Assembly (NCBI RefSeq): GCF_000725625.1 | Contig: NZ_JOHS01000032.1 | Span: forward strand, 12,392-76,391 | DNA: 64,000 bases | From: Streptomyces sp. NRRL F-6676 | GTDB taxonomy: Bacteria; Actinomycetota; Actinomycetes; Streptomycetales; Streptomycetaceae | Direction: 5' to 3' | Shown: positions 54,259 to 62,083 of the stretch, in pieces | Position numbering within the stretch: the first letter of the stretch is position 1 | How the letters are laid out: every line of letters starts with the position of its first letter | Notes under the pieces: model-generated | What the model was told of the DNA's origin: nothing | The model's input: the letters and a program-made list of their open reading frames with translations, nothing else | The model's database searches: none | Position numbers and translations under genes: made by a program

Positions 54259-55611
54259 ATGACGTCGGCCACCGCGGAGGGGGTCGCCGAGTCCCCGGCG
54301 ACGCCCCCCGTCCCGTCGAGACGCAGAAGCGTGACCGGCACCCGGCGCACGGTGGCAGCGCTCTTCCTGCTGCCCGCGCTGGTGCTGCTCGGCGCGCTCG
54401 TGGTCTACCCGATCGGGTACTCCGTCGTCCGCAGTTTCTACGACTCCTCCGGTGACTCCTTCGCGGGCATCGACAACTACAAGGACCTGTTCACCGACGA
54501 CGGCATCCGTACGGCGCTGAAGAACAACATCCTGTGGGTGGTGTTCGCGCCGACGGTCGCGACCGCCCTCGGACTGGTGTTCGCGGTGCTGACCGAACGG
54601 GTGCGCTGGGGCACGGCGTTCAAGCTGGTCGTCTTCATGCCGATGGCGATCTCGATGCTCGCGGCGGGGATCATCTTCCGTCTGGTGTACGACCAGGACC
54701 CGGACAAGGGCGTCGCGAACGCGGTCTGGGTGGGCGTGCACGACACGTTCGCGCAGTCGTCGGCGTTCCCGAAGGCGCACCCGGGCCGTGAGTCGCCGCT
54801 GGTCGCGCGGGACGGCGGGTTCGTGACGAGGGCGACGGTGCACACGGGCGACACGGTCACCCTGCCGCTCGTCGGTGTCGCCCCCGACCAGATGCCGGAC
54901 AACGCGAAGAAGGCGGCCGCGCCGAAGGCCGACCCGGGGAGGATCACCGGGACGGCCTGGCAGGACTTCACGCGCGGCAAGGGCGTCGGCACGCTCGGCG
55001 GGGTCGACGCCACCGAGCAGGGCTACGCGGGGATGCGGATCGAGGCGGTGAAGGACGGCGAGGTCGTCGACTCCGCGAAGGCCGCCGACGACGGCACGTT
55101 CACGCTGTCGGCGAAGGCGGACGGGGCTCGACTGCGGTTGCCCGCGAGCAACTTCAAGGAGCCGTACAACGGCGTCGACTGGCTCGGCCCGTCGCTCGTC
55201 ACCCCGGCGGTCATCGGGGCGTACGTGTGGATGTGGGCCGGGTTCGCGATGGTGCTGATCGCGGCGGGGCTGGCGGGCGTGCCCCGCGAACTCCTGGAGG
55301 CGGCGCGGGTGGACGGGGCGAACGAGTGGCAGGTGTTCCGCCGGGTCACGGTGCCGCTGCTGGCGCCGGTGCTGGGGGTCGTCGTGGTCACGCTGATGAT
55401 CAACGTGCTGAAGGTCTTCGACCTGGTGTTCATCATCCCGCCGGGCTCCTCGCAGGACGACGCCGACGTGCTCGCCCTGGAGCTGTACCGGAAGGGCTTC
55501 GCCGAGGACCAGCCGGGCGTCGCGAGCGCGATCGCGGTCTTCCTGTTGCTGCTGGTGATCCCGGTGATGCTGTTCAACGTGCGGCGACTGCGGCGGGAGG
55601 TGCGGCGATGA
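54259..55611 (+). CDS. sugar ABC transporter permease with a large extra domain
   Basis: A 450-residue MalF-type permease. The normal parts are FLLPALVLLGALVVYPIGYS at the start and the EAA loop LLEAARVDGANEWQVFRRVT near the end. Between them (residues about 155-310) is an extra 140-residue extracytoplasmic segment without membrane helices, containing DDGTFTLSAKADGARLRLPA, which resembles a small Ig-like or carboxypeptidase-regulatory fold. Most permeases are about 300 residues. Start ATG 54259 lies 34 bases after the binding-protein stop. Confidence 0.85.
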   Translation: MTSATAEGVAESPATPPVPSRRRSVTGTRRTVAALFLLPALVLLGALVVYPIGYSVVRSFYDSSGDSFAGIDNYKDLFTDDGIRTALKNNILWVVFAPTVATALGLVFAVLTERVRWGTAFKLVVFMPMAISMLAAGIIFRLVYDQDPDKGVANAVWVGVHDTFAQSSAFPKAHPGRESPLVARDGGFVTRATVHTGDTVTLPLVGVAPDQMPDNAKKAAAPKADPGRITGTAWQDFTRGKGVGTLGGVDATEQGYAGMRIEAVKDGEVVDSAKAADDGTFTLSAKADGARLRLPASNFKEPYNGVDWLGPSLVTPAVIGAYVWMWAGFAMVLIAAGLAGVPRELLEAARVDGANEWQVFRRVTVPLLAPVLGVVVVTLMINVLKVFDLVFIIPPGSSQDDADVLALELYRKGFAEDQPGVASAIAVFLLLLVIPVMLFNVRRLRREVRR

Positions 55612-56534
55612 CGGCCGAGGCCGGAGGGATCAGTACGGCGGCACCGGCGCCCGCGCCGCCGTCCGGGACGGCCGTCGAGGCGCGGCGGTCCTGGGCGGCG
55701 CGGATCACCGAGGGGGTCAGCGGCGGTCTGCTGCGGGTCTTCCTCCTCCTCGTCGGCCTGTTCTGGCTGGTGCCGACGATCGGTCTGCTGCTCGCCTCGC
55801 TGCGCACACCGGAGGACATGAGCGCCTCCGGGTGGTGGAAGGTGTTCAGCCAACCTTCCCAACTGACGTTCGACAGCTACCAGAAGCTCCTGGAGAACGG
55901 CGACATCACCGACTCCCTGTGGAACACGGTGCTGATCACGGTGCCGGCGACGGTCCTGGTCGTGCTGATCGGTTCGCTCGCCGGGTACGCCTTCGCCTGG
56001 ATGGAGTTCCCGGGGCGCGACTGGTGGTTCCTGGGCGTGGTCGGGCTGCTGGTGGTGCCGGTGCAGGTGGCGCTCATCCCGATCGCCGAACTGTTCGGCA
56101 ACATCGGGCTGTTCGGCACGATCTTCGGGGTGGTGCTGTTCCACGTCGGATTCGGGCTGCCGTTCGCGGTGTTCCTGCTGCGGAACTTCTTCGCGGAGAT
56201 CCCGCGCGAACTGCTGGAGGCGGCGCGGCTGGACGGCGCGGGCGAACTGCGGCTGTTCCTGCGGGTGGTGATGCCGCTGGGCGGACCGGCCATCGCGAGT
56301 CTGGGCATCTTCCAGTTCCTGTGGGTCTGGAACGACATGCTGGTCGCGCTGGTGTTCACCAAGGCGGGCACGCAGCCGATCACGGTCGCCCTGCAAACGC
56401 AGGTGCGGCAGTTCGGCAGCAACATCGATGTGCTGGCGCCGGGCGCGTTCATCTCGATGGTGATCCCGCTGGTCGTGTTCTTCGCGTTCCAGCGGCAGTT
56501 CGTGTCGGGGGTGATGGCGGGGGCGGTGAAGTAG
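55608..56534 (+). CDS. sugar ABC transporter permease (MalG-like)
   Basis: A 308-residue permease with six helices. The EAA loop is LLEAARLDGAGELRLFLRVV followed by MPLGGPAIASLG, and the C-terminal FVSGVMAGAVK is typical. The start overlaps the stop of the longer permease by four bases. A strong hairpin terminator follows at 56553-56580, so the transporter is a three-gene operon. Confidence 0.88.
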   Translation: MTAEAGGISTAAPAPAPPSGTAVEARRSWAARITEGVSGGLLRVFLLLVGLFWLVPTIGLLLASLRTPEDMSASGWWKVFSQPSQLTFDSYQKLLENGDITDSLWNTVLITVPATVLVVLIGSLAGYAFAWMEFPGRDWWFLGVVGLLVVPVQVALIPIAELFGNIGLFGTIFGVVLFHVGFGLPFAVFLLRNFFAEIPRELLEAARLDGAGELRLFLRVVMPLGGPAIASLGIFQFLWVWNDMLVALVFTKAGTQPITVALQTQVRQFGSNIDVLAPGAFISMVIPLVVFFAFQRQFVSGVMAGAVK

Positions 56535-56552
56535 CGCCGGCCGTCTTCCGGA

Positions 56553-56580
56553 GGGGCGGACCCGAGCACGGGTCCGCCCC
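56553..56580. terminator. hairpin terminator of the sugar transporter operon
   Basis: GGGGCGGACCCG (56553-56564) pairs with CGGGTCCGCCCC (56569-56580), followed by ttccg. It is well placed to end transcription after the last permease. Confidence 0.85.
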
Positions 56581-56679
56581 TTCCGTGTGCCGACACGCCG
56601 GGATGTCCCCCAAATGCCACAAACGGCGTAACCGGATCACTCCTTCGGCCGTTCGCGGGCATATGCCCGTGCCGACCAT

Positions 56680-59619
56680 ATGGATGTCTCCGTGCCCAGG
56701 TTCAGTGTCATCGTCCCCGCGTACAAGGTGCAGGCCCAGCTGCACGCCTGCCTGCGGTCCGTGCTGGAGCAGTCGTATCCGGACCTCGAACTGCTCGCGG
56801 TCGACGACTGCTCGCCGGACTCGTGCGGGGCGATCATCGAGGAGTTCGCGGCCCGCGACGCGCGGGTGGTGCCGGTGCACCTGCCGCGCAACGCCGGTTC
56901 AGGACCCGCCCGCAACGCCGGGCTGGCGCGGGCGGACGGGGACTACGTCGTCCTGCTGGACGGCGACGACAGCCTGACGCCGGGCGCGCTGGAGGCGATC
57001 GCGGTCCGGCTGAAGGAGACGGAGGAGCCGGACCTGCTGCTCTACGGCCACGCGTACGCGCTGTGGACGGGCGAGGAGGCGCCCGACCCGTTCGCCGCCG
57101 GCCTCGCCACGGCCCGCGGCCCGGCCCCCTCCTTCACCCTGGACGACCGCCCCGACCTGCTGGAACTCCCACCCCTGGCCTGGAACAAGGCATACCGGCG
57201 CGACTTCCTGGAACGCGAGATCCTCCTCTTCCCCCCGGGCGGACACGGCGACCCGGCCTGGACGTACCCGGTCCTGCTGACGGCCAAGACGATCACCACG
57301 CTGGAACGGGTGTGCGTACACCGCCGGCTGGGCCGCGGCGACGCCGCCCTCACCGCCGGGTCCCACCCCGGCCCGACGGCACCGGACCGACCCGGCGGCG
57401 GCCGGCTCCGCGCGCCCCGGCCCGATGCGGCCCGCCCCGGCGGGGACTGGGCCGACGGGGACTGGCCCGGCGGGGACTGGCCTGGTGCGGGCCGGTCCCG
57501 CGCGGGTGGCTCGGAGACCGCCGGGCCGGGAACAGCCGGGACCGGCCGGCCCGGCCCGGGCGGCTTCGACGTCGTCAGGCCGAACGCAGGCAGCCTGGGC
57601 GTCGCCGGGCCTGGCACGGGCAGCCTCGGCGTCGTCAGGCCTGACACGGCCGGCCTCGGCATCGCCGGGCCGGACACGGGCAGCCTCGGCATCGCCGGGC
57701 CGGACACAGCCGGCCTCGGCATCGTCAGGCCGGACACGGGCAGCCTCGGCATCGCCGGGCCGGACACGGGCAGCCTCGGCATCGCCGGGCCGGACACAGC
57801 CAGCCTCGGCATCGCCGGGCCGGACACAGCCAGCCTCGGCATCGCCGGGCCGGACACAGCCAGCCTCGGCATCGTCAGGCCGGACACAGCCGGCCTCGGC
57901 GTCGCCGGGGCGCCGGACCCTCGGGTCGGCTTCCCCGGCACGGGGGGCGCGCGGCCGTTCGACGTGTTCGCGCAGTACGACCGGGTCTTCGCCCGGCTCG
58001 CGGACCGTCCCGATCTGGCGCGCTGGCGGCCGGTGCTGTTCCGCCGCATGGTGGACCATCTGACGGCACTGTTCGACGGCGGCGGACGCCACCTCCCGCG
58101 CGGGGCGCGCGCGGAGTTCCTGCGCCGGGCGCGCGCCCACTGCCGACGGCACCGGGTGCGCGGCCGCGGGCTGCGGAGGACGACGAACGGCTCACTGCCC
58201 GGCAGCGGCGCGCACCGCGGCGCCGGGGCCCGGGCGGGCGGCCGTCCGTTGCCCGGCGGCGGACAGGTGCCGGACGCCGGGGCGCTGTCCGGCGTCCGGC
58301 CGTCGCCCGGTGCCCGGCCGTCGCCCGGCGTCCGGTTGCGGCGGTTGCTCGTGCGGCTCGGGTGGCACCGGGCGTACCGGCTGCTGTCGTTCGTCTCCCG
58401 GCAGGGGTGCCGGGGGCGATGCGTGGCCGGTCGGCTCGGCCGGGGGCTGGGCGAGGTGTTGGGGCGGCTGCACTACCGGGTCCAGCGGCTGCTGCCCGTA
58501 CGCGCCGACCGTGCCGTGTTCGCCAGCCACGGCGGCCACGCCTACGGCTGCAATCCGGCCGCGCTCGAGGCCGCGTTCCGCGAGCTCGCACCCCGTATCC
58601 GTACGGCATGGATCGCGCACCCCGAGCACCGGCACACCGTCCCGCCGGGCACGCAGGGCGTGCGCCCCGGCTCGTTGGCGTACTGGACGGCGCTCGCGCG
58701 CTCGCGCTACCTCGTCGGCAACGCGCCCTTCGACGCGCGGCTGCGCAAGCGGCCCGGCCAGGTCGTGGTCCAGACCCAGGCCGGCACCCCGCTCAAGCGC
58801 ATGGGCCTGGACGTACGGGACCGCCCCGCCGTCCTCCGGGAGGGCGAGCTGGAGCGGCTGCTGCACGACGCCGACCGGTGGGACTACGTCCTCTCCGGCA
58901 ACCGCCACTCCACCCTCGTCTGGGAGCGCGCCTTCCCCGCCGCGTTCACCATCCTGGAGTACGGGCTGCCCCGCACCGACCGCTTCCACCGGGCGGACAC
59001 CACGGACCCGGCGCACACGGCCCGGCTGCGCGCCTCGCTCGGCATCCCCGAGGACGCCGTCGCCGTGCTGTACGCGCCCACCTACCGCGACTACCGGCGC
59101 ACCCCGTACCGGCCGCTCGACCTGGAGCGGCTGCTGCGCCGGCTCGGCCCGCGCTTCGTCCTGCTGGCCCGCGCGCACCCGGCGTACGGCGAACCGCTCG
59201 TGCGCGTCCCGGACGTGCCCGGGCTGATCGACGTCAGCGACCACCCGAGCGTGGAGTCGCTGTGCCTCGCCTCGGACGTGCTCCTCACCGACTACTCGTC
59301 GCTGATGTTCGACTACGCCGGCCTCGACCGCCCCGTCGTGATCCACGCGGAGGACCGCGAGGCGTACGAGGCGGCGCGCGGCACGTACTTCGACCTGCGG
59401 ACGTTCCCGCCGGGCCCCGTGGTGCGCGGCGAGGAGGAGATCGTCGACGTGTTCCTCTCCGGACGCTGGGGCGGGCGGCACGCGTCCCTGCTGCGGGCCG
59501 CGTTCCGCGAGCGGTTCTGCCCGTACGACGACGGAGGGGCCGCGGAACGGGTCGTGCGGCACGTGGTGTTCGGTGAGCGGGGGCTCGCGGCGGGGCCGGT
59601 CACGGGGGCGCCGTCGTAG
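56680..59619 (+). CDS. bifunctional GT2 glycosyltransferase / glycerophosphotransferase
   Basis: A 979-residue fusion. Residues about 5-225 form a GT2 domain (FSVIVPAYKVQAQLHACLRS, AVDDCSPDSCG, VVLLDGDDSLTPGALEAI). After an insert of about 195 residues (226-420), GT2-associated sequence resumes at FDVFAQYDRVFARLADRPDL. The C-terminal half (about 610-970) is a TagF-like glycerophosphotransferase: VVVQTQAGTPLKRMGLDVRD, AVLYAPTYRDYRRTPYRPLD, and DVLLTDYSSLMFDYAG. TagF-like enzymes polymerise or cap teichoic-acid-type glycerol phosphate on a sugar acceptor. A second low-complexity insert lies near residues 505-560. ATG 56680 is used; GTG 56692 is possible. Confidence 0.85.
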   Translation: MDVSVPRFSVIVPAYKVQAQLHACLRSVLEQSYPDLELLAVDDCSPDSCGAIIEEFAARDARVVPVHLPRNAGSGPARNAGLARADGDYVVLLDGDDSLTPGALEAIAVRLKETEEPDLLLYGHAYALWTGEEAPDPFAAGLATARGPAPSFTLDDRPDLLELPPLAWNKAYRRDFLEREILLFPPGGHGDPAWTYPVLLTAKTITTLERVCVHRRLGRGDAALTAGSHPGPTAPDRPGGGRLRAPRPDAARPGGDWADGDWPGGDWPGAGRSRAGGSETAGPGTAGTGRPGPGGFDVVRPNAGSLGVAGPGTGSLGVVRPDTAGLGIAGPDTGSLGIAGPDTAGLGIVRPDTGSLGIAGPDTGSLGIAGPDTASLGIAGPDTASLGIAGPDTASLGIVRPDTAGLGVAGAPDPRVGFPGTGGARPFDVFAQYDRVFARLADRPDLARWRPVLFRRMVDHLTALFDGGGRHLPRGARAEFLRRARAHCRRHRVRGRGLRRTTNGSLPGSGAHRGAGARAGGRPLPGGGQVPDAGALSGVRPSPGARPSPGVRLRRLLVRLGWHRAYRLLSFVSRQGCRGRCVAGRLGRGLGEVLGRLHYRVQRLLPVRADRAVFASHGGHAYGCNPAALEAAFRELAPRIRTAWIAHPEHRHTVPPGTQGVRPGSLAYWTALARSRYLVGNAPFDARLRKRPGQVVVQTQAGTPLKRMGLDVRDRPAVLREGELERLLHDADRWDYVLSGNRHSTLVWERAFPAAFTILEYGLPRTDRFHRADTTDPAHTARLRASLGIPEDAVAVLYAPTYRDYRRTPYRPLDLERLLRRLGPRFVLLARAHPAYGEPLVRVPDVPGLIDVSDHPSVESLCLASDVLLTDYSSLMFDYAGLDRPVVIHAEDREAYEAARGTYFDLRTFPPGPVVRGEEEIVDVFLSGRWGGRHASLLRAAFRERFCPYDDGGAAERVVRHVVFGERGLAAGPVTGAPS
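57589..57909 (+). repeat. 30-bp in-frame tandem repeat (VNTR) inside the glycosyltransferase
   Basis: About 10.7 copies of a 30-bp unit encode decapeptides of the type GSLGIAGPDT, with variants ASLGIAGPDT and AGLGIVRPDT. The repeat spans residues 304-410 of the fusion protein and lies in the linker after the GT2 core. Adjacent copies differ by only a few bases, so the array looks recently expanded. Confidence 0.95.
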
Positions 59620-59645
59620 CGGGTGGGGCGCCCCCGTACGCCTCG

Positions 59646-60059
59646 CTACTCGACCACCAGCTCCACCGGCACGTTCCCCCGCGTGGCGTTGGAGTACGGG
59701 CACACCTGGTGGGCCTGTTCGACGAGCTTGCGGCCGGTCTCCTTGTCGAGGGCTTCGGGGAGCTCGACGCGCAGGGTGACCGCCAGGGCGAAGCCCTCGC
59801 CCTGCTTGCCGATGGAGACCTCCCCGGTCACCGCCGCCTCGCTCACGTCGACCTTGGCCTGCCGGCCGACCACCCCGAGCGCTCCGGCGAAGCACGCGGC
59901 GTACCCCGCGGCGAACAGCTGCTCGGGGTTGGTGCCCTTGCCGTCGCCGCCCATCTCCACCGGGACGGACAGGTCGAGGTCGAGCTTGCCGTCGGAGGTG
60001 ACGGTGCGTCCGTCGCGGCCGTGGGTGGCGGTGGCGACGGCGGTGTAGAGCGCGTCCAT
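59646..60059 (-). CDS. ohrA: organic hydroperoxide reductase
   Basis: A 137-residue Ohr-family thiol peroxidase. The two catalytic cysteines are present in GYAACFAGAL (Cys56) and HQVCPYSNATRGNVPV (Cys120), and NPEQLFAAG precedes the first. It reduces organic and fatty-acid hydroperoxides with a dihydrolipoamide-type reductant. The gene is divergent from the MarR-type ohrR, separated by about 100 bp containing a likely operator, and is therefore peroxide-induced. Confidence 0.94.
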   Translation of the reverse strand: MDALYTAVATATHGRDGRTVTSDGKLDLDLSVPVEMGGDGKGTNPEQLFAAGYAACFAGALGVVGRQAKVDVSEAAVTGEVSIGKQGEGFALAVTLRVELPEALDKETGRKLVEQAHQVCPYSNATRGNVPVELVVE

Positions 60060-60114
60060 GGGGAACCATCCTTCTCTGGTGTGCGGGGCTTCCGTACGGC
60101 CATAAGTGAAGCAC

Positions 60115-60139
60115 CCAATTGAATTGCGCGCAACTGAAT
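60115..60139. promoter_or_regulatory. likely OhrR operator
   Basis: caattgaattgcgcgcaact (60115 onward) followed by gaatg is an imperfect palindrome in the ohrA-ohrR divergent gap, of the caattg/caactg style expected of a MarR/OhrR site. It would repress both genes. Confidence 0.65.
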
Positions 60140-60162
60140 GACGCCGGAGCTACCCTGGTGTC

Positions 60163-60672
60163 ATGACCAGGACGCAGCACTCCACGACGCGGGAGACGGA
60201 ACTCCTCCGCCTCGACCGCCAGATCTGCTTCTCCCTGCACGCGGCCACGCGGGCGTTCAACGGCGTCTACCGGCTCGTCCTGAAGGACCTCGGTCTGACC
60301 TACCCCCAGTACCTGGCGATGCTGGTGCTGTGGGAGCACGGCGAGCTGCCCGTGAAGCGGCTCGGCGAGCATCTGCGCCTCGACTCGGGCACGCTGTCGC
60401 CGCTGCTCAAGCGGCTGGAGGCGGCGGGTCTCGTCCGCCGGGAGCGCAGCACCCTCGACGAGCGCTCGGTCCAGGTGCGCCTCACCGAGGAGGGCACGGC
60501 GATGCGCGTGCGGGCACTGGAGGTGCCGCGCCGGATCAGCGCCGCCACCGGCTTCGACGCGGACGAGATCCGGGACCTGCAAGAGCGCCTGGACGTCCTC
60601 ACGGCGGCCCTGGACGCGGCGGTCGCCCACCCCGAGGCCCTGAACGGCGAAGCCACGAACCCGCGGGACTGA
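60163..60672 (+). CDS. ohrR: MarR-family peroxide sensor OhrR
   Basis: A 169-residue MarR regulator. The sensing cysteine (Cys22) lies in RLDRQICFSLHAATRAF near the N-terminus, as in one-Cys OhrR. The winged helix is LPVKRLGEHLRLDSGTLSPL then LKRLEAAGLVRRERSTLDER. Oxidation by organic peroxides releases DNA and induces ohrA. ATG 60163 follows the operator region directly. Confidence 0.92.
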   Translation: MTRTQHSTTRETELLRLDRQICFSLHAATRAFNGVYRLVLKDLGLTYPQYLAMLVLWEHGELPVKRLGEHLRLDSGTLSPLLKRLEAAGLVRRERSTLDERSVQVRLTEEGTAMRVRALEVPRRISAATGFDADEIRDLQERLDVLTAALDAAVAHPEALNGEATNPRD

Positions 60673-60783
60673 CGCAGCCGGGTGACCGTATCGCCCGAAC
60701 TTGTACTCATCACATCCGTCTGCACCCATTTGACGGCGTATCACCCGGCGTGAGTCGTATACCCGGCCTACGATCCGAGCTTG

Positions 60784-62070
60784 ATGAGCACCTCGATCAC
60801 CGCCGCCGCCCGCCGCCGCCCGCGCCCGCTGCTCGGCCTCGCCGCCGCCTGGCTGACCACCCGCGCCCTGATGCTGTGGCTGCTCGTGCACGACGACACC
60901 CGGCTGCTCGGCCTGGGCGGCGTCTCGCGCGAGGTGCACCACCTGTACTTCCACTGGTACGGCGTCCTGGTGCACGGCGCCTTCCCGGTCGGCGACCCCA
61001 TGTGGCAGTACCCGCCGGGCGCCGGCCTCGTCCTGCTGTCGCCCGCGCTGCTGCCGGGCCTGACGTACTTCCAGGGCTTCGTCGCGCTCACCCTCCTCAC
61101 CGATCTGGCGGTACTGCTCTCCCTCACCCGCACGGGACTGCGCACCGGCCGCAGCCTGCGCGGGGCCGCGCTGTGGATCGGCGGGCTGCCGCTGCTGCTG
61201 CATCTGCCGCTGGCCCGCTACGACGTCCAGGTCACCGCGTTCGCCGTGCTCTCCCTGCTGGCGCTGACCCGCTCCCCGCGCGTCTCCGGCGCGCTGGCGG
61301 GGCTCGGCGCCCTGGTGAAGGTCTGGCCCGCGCTGGTGCTCATCGGCACCCCGCGCGGCCGTGACTCCCGCCGGGCCTGGGTCTCGGCGGCCGTCGCGGG
61401 GGGCGCGCTGCTCGCGCTGCTGGCCACCCTGTTCCGCACCCCGTTCGACTTCCTGCGCCAGCAGGGCGGGCGGGGCGTGCAGATCGAGTCGCTCGGCGGC
61501 ACGGTCCTCGGCTTCGCCCGCCGCGCCGGCTGGCCGGGGCGCACCCGGTACCAGTTCGGGGCGCGGGAGTTCGTGGGCCCCTACGTGCGCGAGGTCGCCA
61601 CGGTGTCGCTCGCGCTCACCGCCGTCGCCTTCGGCCTGCTGCTGCTGTGGCGGCTGCGGGCCCGGCACTGGACGACGGCGACACCGTGCGACGCGGCGCT
61701 CGCGGCGGTGCTGCTGTTCACCGTGACCAGCCGGGTGATCAGCCCGCAGTACATGGTGTGGCTGGTGGGCCTGGCCGCCGTCTGCCTCACCTCCCGGCAC
61801 ACCACCCAGCGCCCGGTGGCCTGGCTGATCCTGGCGGCGACCGCGACCAGCACGGTGGTGTACCCGGCGTTCTACGGCGAGGTCATGACCTCCAGCTGGA
61901 CGGGGTGTCTGCTGATGCTGGCGCGCAACGGGCTGCTGGCAGGCGCGGCCGTGTGGTCGTTCGTACGGCTGTGGCGGGCCACCGCGCGCCGCCCCGAGTC
62001 CGTCGTCCCGCCCCGGGACGCCCGGCCCGATCCCGCGCGGCTCCCGGACGACAGCCTGAGCGTCTCCTGA
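60784..62070 (+). CDS. GT87-type membrane mannosyltransferase-like protein
   Basis: A 428-residue integral membrane protein with about nine hydrophobic helices, including LAAAWLTTRALMLWLLVHDD and VISPQYMVWLVGLAAVCLTS (the RVISPQYM block is a signature of GT87/DUF2029). Acidic residues between the first helices (LLVHDDTRLLG) match the catalytic aspartates of polyprenol-linked sugar transferases. ATG 60784 follows a TTG in frame at 60781. It stands next to the GT2 gene downstream and is likely part of the same cell-surface glycan locus. Confidence 0.78.
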   Translation: MSTSITAAARRRPRPLLGLAAAWLTTRALMLWLLVHDDTRLLGLGGVSREVHHLYFHWYGVLVHGAFPVGDPMWQYPPGAGLVLLSPALLPGLTYFQGFVALTLLTDLAVLLSLTRTGLRTGRSLRGAALWIGGLPLLLHLPLARYDVQVTAFAVLSLLALTRSPRVSGALAGLGALVKVWPALVLIGTPRGRDSRRAWVSAAVAGGALLALLATLFRTPFDFLRQQGGRGVQIESLGGTVLGFARRAGWPGRTRYQFGAREFVGPYVREVATVSLALTAVAFGLLLLWRLRARHWTTATPCDAALAAVLLFTVTSRVISPQYMVWLVGLAAVCLTSRHTTQRPVAWLILAATATSTVVYPAFYGEVMTSSWTGCLLMLARNGLLAGAAVWSFVRLWRATARRPESVVPPRDARPDPARLPDDSLSVS

Positions 62071-62083
62071 CGGGGAGCACACC

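Noticed and set aside
57589..57909. CRISPR-like array
   Set aside because: The units are head-to-tail without unique spacers, in frame and inside a glycosyltransferase gene, so it is a VNTR.
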